This document shows, one piece after another, positions 60,361-64,000 of a stretch of 64,000 nucleotides of DNA. The notes beneath the pieces were generated by a model. That model ran no database searches and was not told the origin of the DNA. It worked only from the letters and a program-made list of their open reading frames with translations. The position numbers and the translations under genes are program-made. Source of the stretch: Ovis canadensis (taxonomy: Eukaryota; Chordata; Mammalia; Artiodactyla; Bovidae); NCBI RefSeq assembly GCF_042477335.2, contig NC_091255.1, forward strand, positions 31,226,501 to 31,290,500, read 5' to 3'. The number at the start of each line of letters is the position of its first letter. Position 1 is the stretch's first letter.

Positions 60361-60730
60361 GCGCTTAGAACCCAATCAGAAAAGCAGACGGAGGACAAAA
60401 GCCACTCAGCACAGCCAAGCCAGGAAACGCTTCTGTCGTGGTAGTCACCCTTGGGTGCAAAGAGTGTTCCCACCTTTTTGACAGGGCAAGGCGATACTTC
60501 TGAAAAGCAGACAGTTTGCTCACCAGCCCTTTTTCTTCTACCCTAACCCAAGCTACAGGCCAACGAAACCACAGAGCCTGGGGCTAGTGGGCAACTCTGA
60601 CCTCATTTCCTGGAGTCTGCTCCCCAGACTGCATCTGGGACAGGCAAGAATAGGAAGCTGGGAGAGGGTTCTGACTTTCCATCTGACCCTGGATGAGATC
60701 CTTGCCCTCATGTCTGGACAAGGGCAGTAG

Positions 60731-60976
60731 CCTCCCAGCTGCCCTCCTGGCTTCTCTGCCTCTCCCTGACTGGAACATTCTTTACAACACCCTGAAAATC
60801 CTCCCCCTCCTTAATATGTTCTTTTGGTAAGCATTTGGTATACATTCCCAGGGCCTCCCAGCTGCCCTCCTGGCTTCTCTGCCTCTCCCTGACTGGAACA
60901 TTCTTTACAACACCCTGAAAATCCTCCCCCTCCTTAATATGCTCTTTTGGTAAGCATTTGGTATACATTTCCAGGG
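60731..60976 (+). repeat. 123-bp tandem duplication
   Basis: Copies 60731-60853 and 60854-60976 differ at only two positions that I can see (atatgttc/atatgctc and cattccc/catttcc). Confidence 0.96.
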
Positions 60977-61249
60977 TGTACAGAGCCTCAGGGCAAACCA
61001 TACTATACAGCCTCCTCAGGAATGTGTACATCTTATACTTTACCTTACAGTTATTTTTTGCTGATTAGGAAAGCAATATATGTTCATTGTAAAATATCTA
61101 GAACAAAGTACACATGAAAAATGAAATAAAAATTCCCCTTGAGGGAAAAAGAATTCCCCTGATATAGCCACATTATCATTTTGATGTAATTGCCTTCAAT
61201 CATTTTCCTATAAATACCTATAATTTTTAACCAAACGAATCAGATACTG

Positions 61250-61800
61250 CATATTATTTTTAAAACTTTTTATTTTTTTATTTTGTATATTATAAATACC
61301 TCCTAATTTATTCTTGTATTCATCTTTAACATAATTTGTAACAACTGCCTGGTATTTCCTTTTCTGAATGGTCTATAATTTATGCAACCATTTCTCTGAT
61401 GTTCTCAGATCCTTTTCAATTTTTATCCTAAATAACATTTTATAATGAACATGCTTGAAGATAAACATACATGCAAATAGCTATTATTTCCCTAAGGTAA
61501 ATTCCCAAAAGTAGAATCATTTGGCAAAAGGGAATCCATGTTTTTAAGTTTTTTTGTGATACTCTGTGACAAACTACCTTCCAGAAAACTTACACCAATT
61601 GGAATTGAAAAAACTTACATTTACTGATTGCTAATGACTTTGAACATTTTTTTCTACAGTTTTTAAAATCAGTCAGTTACATTCCTCATTTGTCCTTCCT
61701 AAGAGGATGTTAATTCGTTCATAGTAATTTGGTATAGGCTCTTTATACATTAAAGACCTTCACAGGTTGTTCCCATACTGTTAGGTACGTTTTCCCAGTT
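61250..61800 (-). repeat. Old L1 fragment, reverse
   Basis: The order is the antisense of an L1 3' region: ccttccagaaaacttacacc, gctaatgactttgaacattt, then ggctctttatacattaaaga. Confidence 0.5.
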
Positions 61801-61907
61801 TGTCCTTTAATGTCATAATTGATGGTAGGGTTTTTCTGGCCAATCTAAAAGTTTAAATGGGTAGTCAAGTATTTCAGCTTTTAGTGACTACCTAACATTC
61901 GTGTCAG

Positions 61908-62120
61908 GGTTTCCCTGGTGGCTCAGTGGTAAAGAATCCGCCTGCCAATGCAGGAGACAGGTTTGATACCTGAGTCGGGAAGATCCCCTGGAGAGGGCAA
62001 TGGCAAACCCCACTTAAGTACTCTTGCTTGGGAAGTCCCATGAGCAGAGCAGCCTAGCAGGCTGCAGTCCACGGGGTTGCAAAAGAATTGGACATGACTT
62101 AGAGACTAAACAACAACATG
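61908..62120 (+). repeat. Bov-tA SINE with target duplication
   Basis: ggtttccctggtggctcagt head and Bov-A body to attggacatgacttagagac. The 8-bp cgtgtcag flanks it (61900-61907 and 62121-62128). Confidence 0.92.
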
Positions 62121-62479
62121 CGTGTCAGATGAAATTTCTCTGAAAACAGTATCAAGGATGACCTTGACCAGTGAAAGCTAAGGCATAAACATCCTGGCAG
62201 TGGTCAGTGTGTGGTCTCAAAACAGCAAACACAGGCGAAGAGAAGTTTACCCTGGGGGCACTAATTATTTTTCAAATGTTAACACTAATTGTGTTTTATC
62301 CTTTAAGCCACTTCCTTCCCTTCCTCCCAAAGCTGTCATGCCTGCTAGAGGAAATTTCCCCCATTTACTTTGCCCAGGAGCAGCTTGATCAGAGGATTCT
62401 TCCTTATTATTAAGTTATAATATATGACAGCATACATGGTTATGTTAATGTACTGAATAATATAGTAGCATTGTTACTA

Positions 62480-62950
62480 TAACAGAAACTATTATTATCC
62501 TAAAAACCCTCATAACATCCTCACCAAGAAAGTGTCACTCATTACCCTCACTTAATGGTTCCAAGACTTTAGGATTAGAAAAGTCAAGGGGACTTCCCTG
62601 GTGGTCCAGCAGTTTAAGAGTCTGCCTGCCAACGCAGGGTACACAGGTTCGATCTCTGATTCAGGAAGATCCCACATGCCGTGGGGCGACTAAGCCTGTG
62701 TGTGCCCCAACGACTGAGCCTGTCCTAGAGACCATGCTCCGCAACAAAAGAAGCCACTGCAAGTGTGGGCCCCGCCCGCCGCAACTAGACAAAGCCTGCA
62801 CACAGCAACGAAGGCCCAGCGCCGCCAAAAATATAAAAGTTCTTCAAAAAAAACAGTCAAGGGATCCTTAAGCTGGTAAGGGCCAAAACTAGAACTCAAA
62901 GCAGGTCAAGTTGATGTGCACAGCCACTGGGCTACTCTGTCTCCTGGAAA
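62480..62950 (-). repeat. MIR-like SINE split by a CHR
   Basis: Left part: actattattatcctaaaaac, then catcctcaccaagaaag. Right part: taagggccaaaactagaact and ccactgggctactctg. The reverse MIR order is kept. Confidence 0.45.
62591..62854 (+). repeat. Long CHR-type SINE with target duplication
   Basis: gacttccctggtggtccagc to cgaaggcccagcgccgcc with an A tail. The 9-bp agtcaaggg flanks it (62582-62590 and 62855-62863). Confidence 0.92.
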
Positions 62951-64000
62951 ACACACATGTGGCCCCTGAAGGGTCCACACTCGATTTGGAGGATCAAGAC
63001 AATTATCCTTACCTCTCATGCCTCTCTCTGCTCCTTATTAAGCACTCTGTTTGCTCTCCCCACTAGAGATTTCTTACATCCTTTCCAAAGCTCCTTTTAG
63101 ACCTACCTGCCTCCTCCCTCCCCGAACTCCCCAGGCGACCTCCCCACAGTCCAGGGCAGCACTGTCAGGGGGACCTGCCCTTGGCTGCGGACTCTCCTTT
63201 CATCTTGTCTGGGTCTCCTCCCCGCCCTGGCCTCCACCTCCCCCTCCTCCCTCCCTCCTTCTGCCTCTGCCCGACCTCAACTGCACATAATGGCCACTCA
63301 GAAGCCCTGGTGATGGAGTGAGTGATGGCTGAGGACTGAGCAGAGTGCCTAGTGCCGGCTGGAAGGCCGGGCGGAGGGGGAAGAACCATGACTCCTGCCA
63401 AGTAGGAAGCTGCAGCTGAGCTGCAAAGACAGATGCTAGGAAAACACTCAGCAGGGCGGTTTCCTGACCCTGGCTTCCCAACTGCTCTCGCAGGTTGGGT
63501 GTGGGGGAAGTGCGCCGGCCCCCTCCCTGGCTCTGGGGGGCTTCCCACCACCACCGCCATTAATGCTGTTGCTGCCCCGGGGTAGGAGGGGGCCTGGAGT
63601 GGGCTCAGCCAGGCAGAACCCGTCCTCCGAATGCCATCCCCGCGCGAGCCAGTGGTGACTCATTCGCTCAGCCCCTGGGCTGCACTGTAAACAGGCCCTG
63701 GCTCTGTGACCTTCCCAGAGGGGAAAACAGCAGCTGCAGACGGCCCCTCCCCTGGAGTGCTGGCCTCCCAGCCGGCTACTGGCCGAGAATCGCCAGAAGC
63801 CCAGGCTCCAGCACAGTGAGGATGGGCAGCCCTCCTCAGAGGACCTTCTTTAAGATGTCTCTCTTCCCAGGAGCCCCCAAGACAGGCCTGGGGCTTGCTG
63901 GCAGGCAGGGACAGAAGAAGCACCTGGCACCCTCTTTCCAAATCAGTGATCTTCGGAGCCCACCAGCTAGGGGGGCTCACCCTGGCTTTTGGGGAGATGC

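Larger units (their letters stand above)
57278..64000 (-). other. SLC43A2: SLC43A2 upstream intron (partial)
   Basis: It carries a large L1 3' fragment, a CHR split by a Bov-tA, a 123-bp tandem duplication, a reverse L1, another Bov-tA, and a MIR split by a CHR. From 62960 the sequence becomes GC-rich and repeat-free. No coding exon is recognised. Confidence 0.8.

Noticed and set aside
60708..61031. 107-codon open frame repeating a 41-residue peptide
   Set aside because: It comes from the 123-bp duplication being divisible by three; there is no start context, splice sites or family match.

Overview
This is a piece of a ruminant nuclear genome. It is scattered with ruminant-specific retroposons (Bov-tA, BOV-A2, BovB/RTE fragments), cetartiodactyl CHR-type tRNA-Glu SINEs, old MIR and L1 remnants, and (CA)n microsatellites. 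Its only coding sequences are short exons with GT/AG borders on the minus strand. Bovid is the likeliest family; the species cannot be fixed from the sequence alone. The gene order, PITPNA then SLC43A2 on the same strand, matches the segment syntenic with human 17p13.3.

Layout. Positions 1-8760 are the last intron of PITPNA; its final coding exon lies off the left edge. Positions 8761-31029 hold ten PITPNA coding exons, including an 8-nt micro-exon at 14369-14376. Together they encode residues 1-256 of a class I phosphatidylinositol transfer protein of about 270 aa. The PITPNA promoter is a CpG island at about 30840-31450. Positions 31450-43336 are intergenic and dominated by SINEs and old repeats. 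Positions 43337-44761 are the probable SLC43A2 3' UTR. Positions 44762-57277 hold nine SLC43A2 (LAT4) coding exons encoding the C-terminal 402 residues, and 57278-64000 is part of an upstream SLC43A2 intron. The exons for the first ~167 residues of SLC43A2 are off the right edge.

The two genes are not functionally linked. PITPNA makes a cytosolic PI/PC carrier. SLC43A2 makes a membrane uniporter for branched-chain and other neutral amino acids. Every splice junction listed was checked for reading phase and dinucleotides, and each CDS stays open through all exons seen.

I found no CRISPR array, operon, phage, plasmid feature or previously undescribed molecular system. The more interesting signals are the PITPNA micro-exon, tandem donor sites in SLC43A2, a SINE-free stretch of about 10.7 kb around the PITPNA 5' half, strand asymmetry downstream of its promoter, two recent tandem duplications, and several nested transposon insertions with readable target-site duplications.
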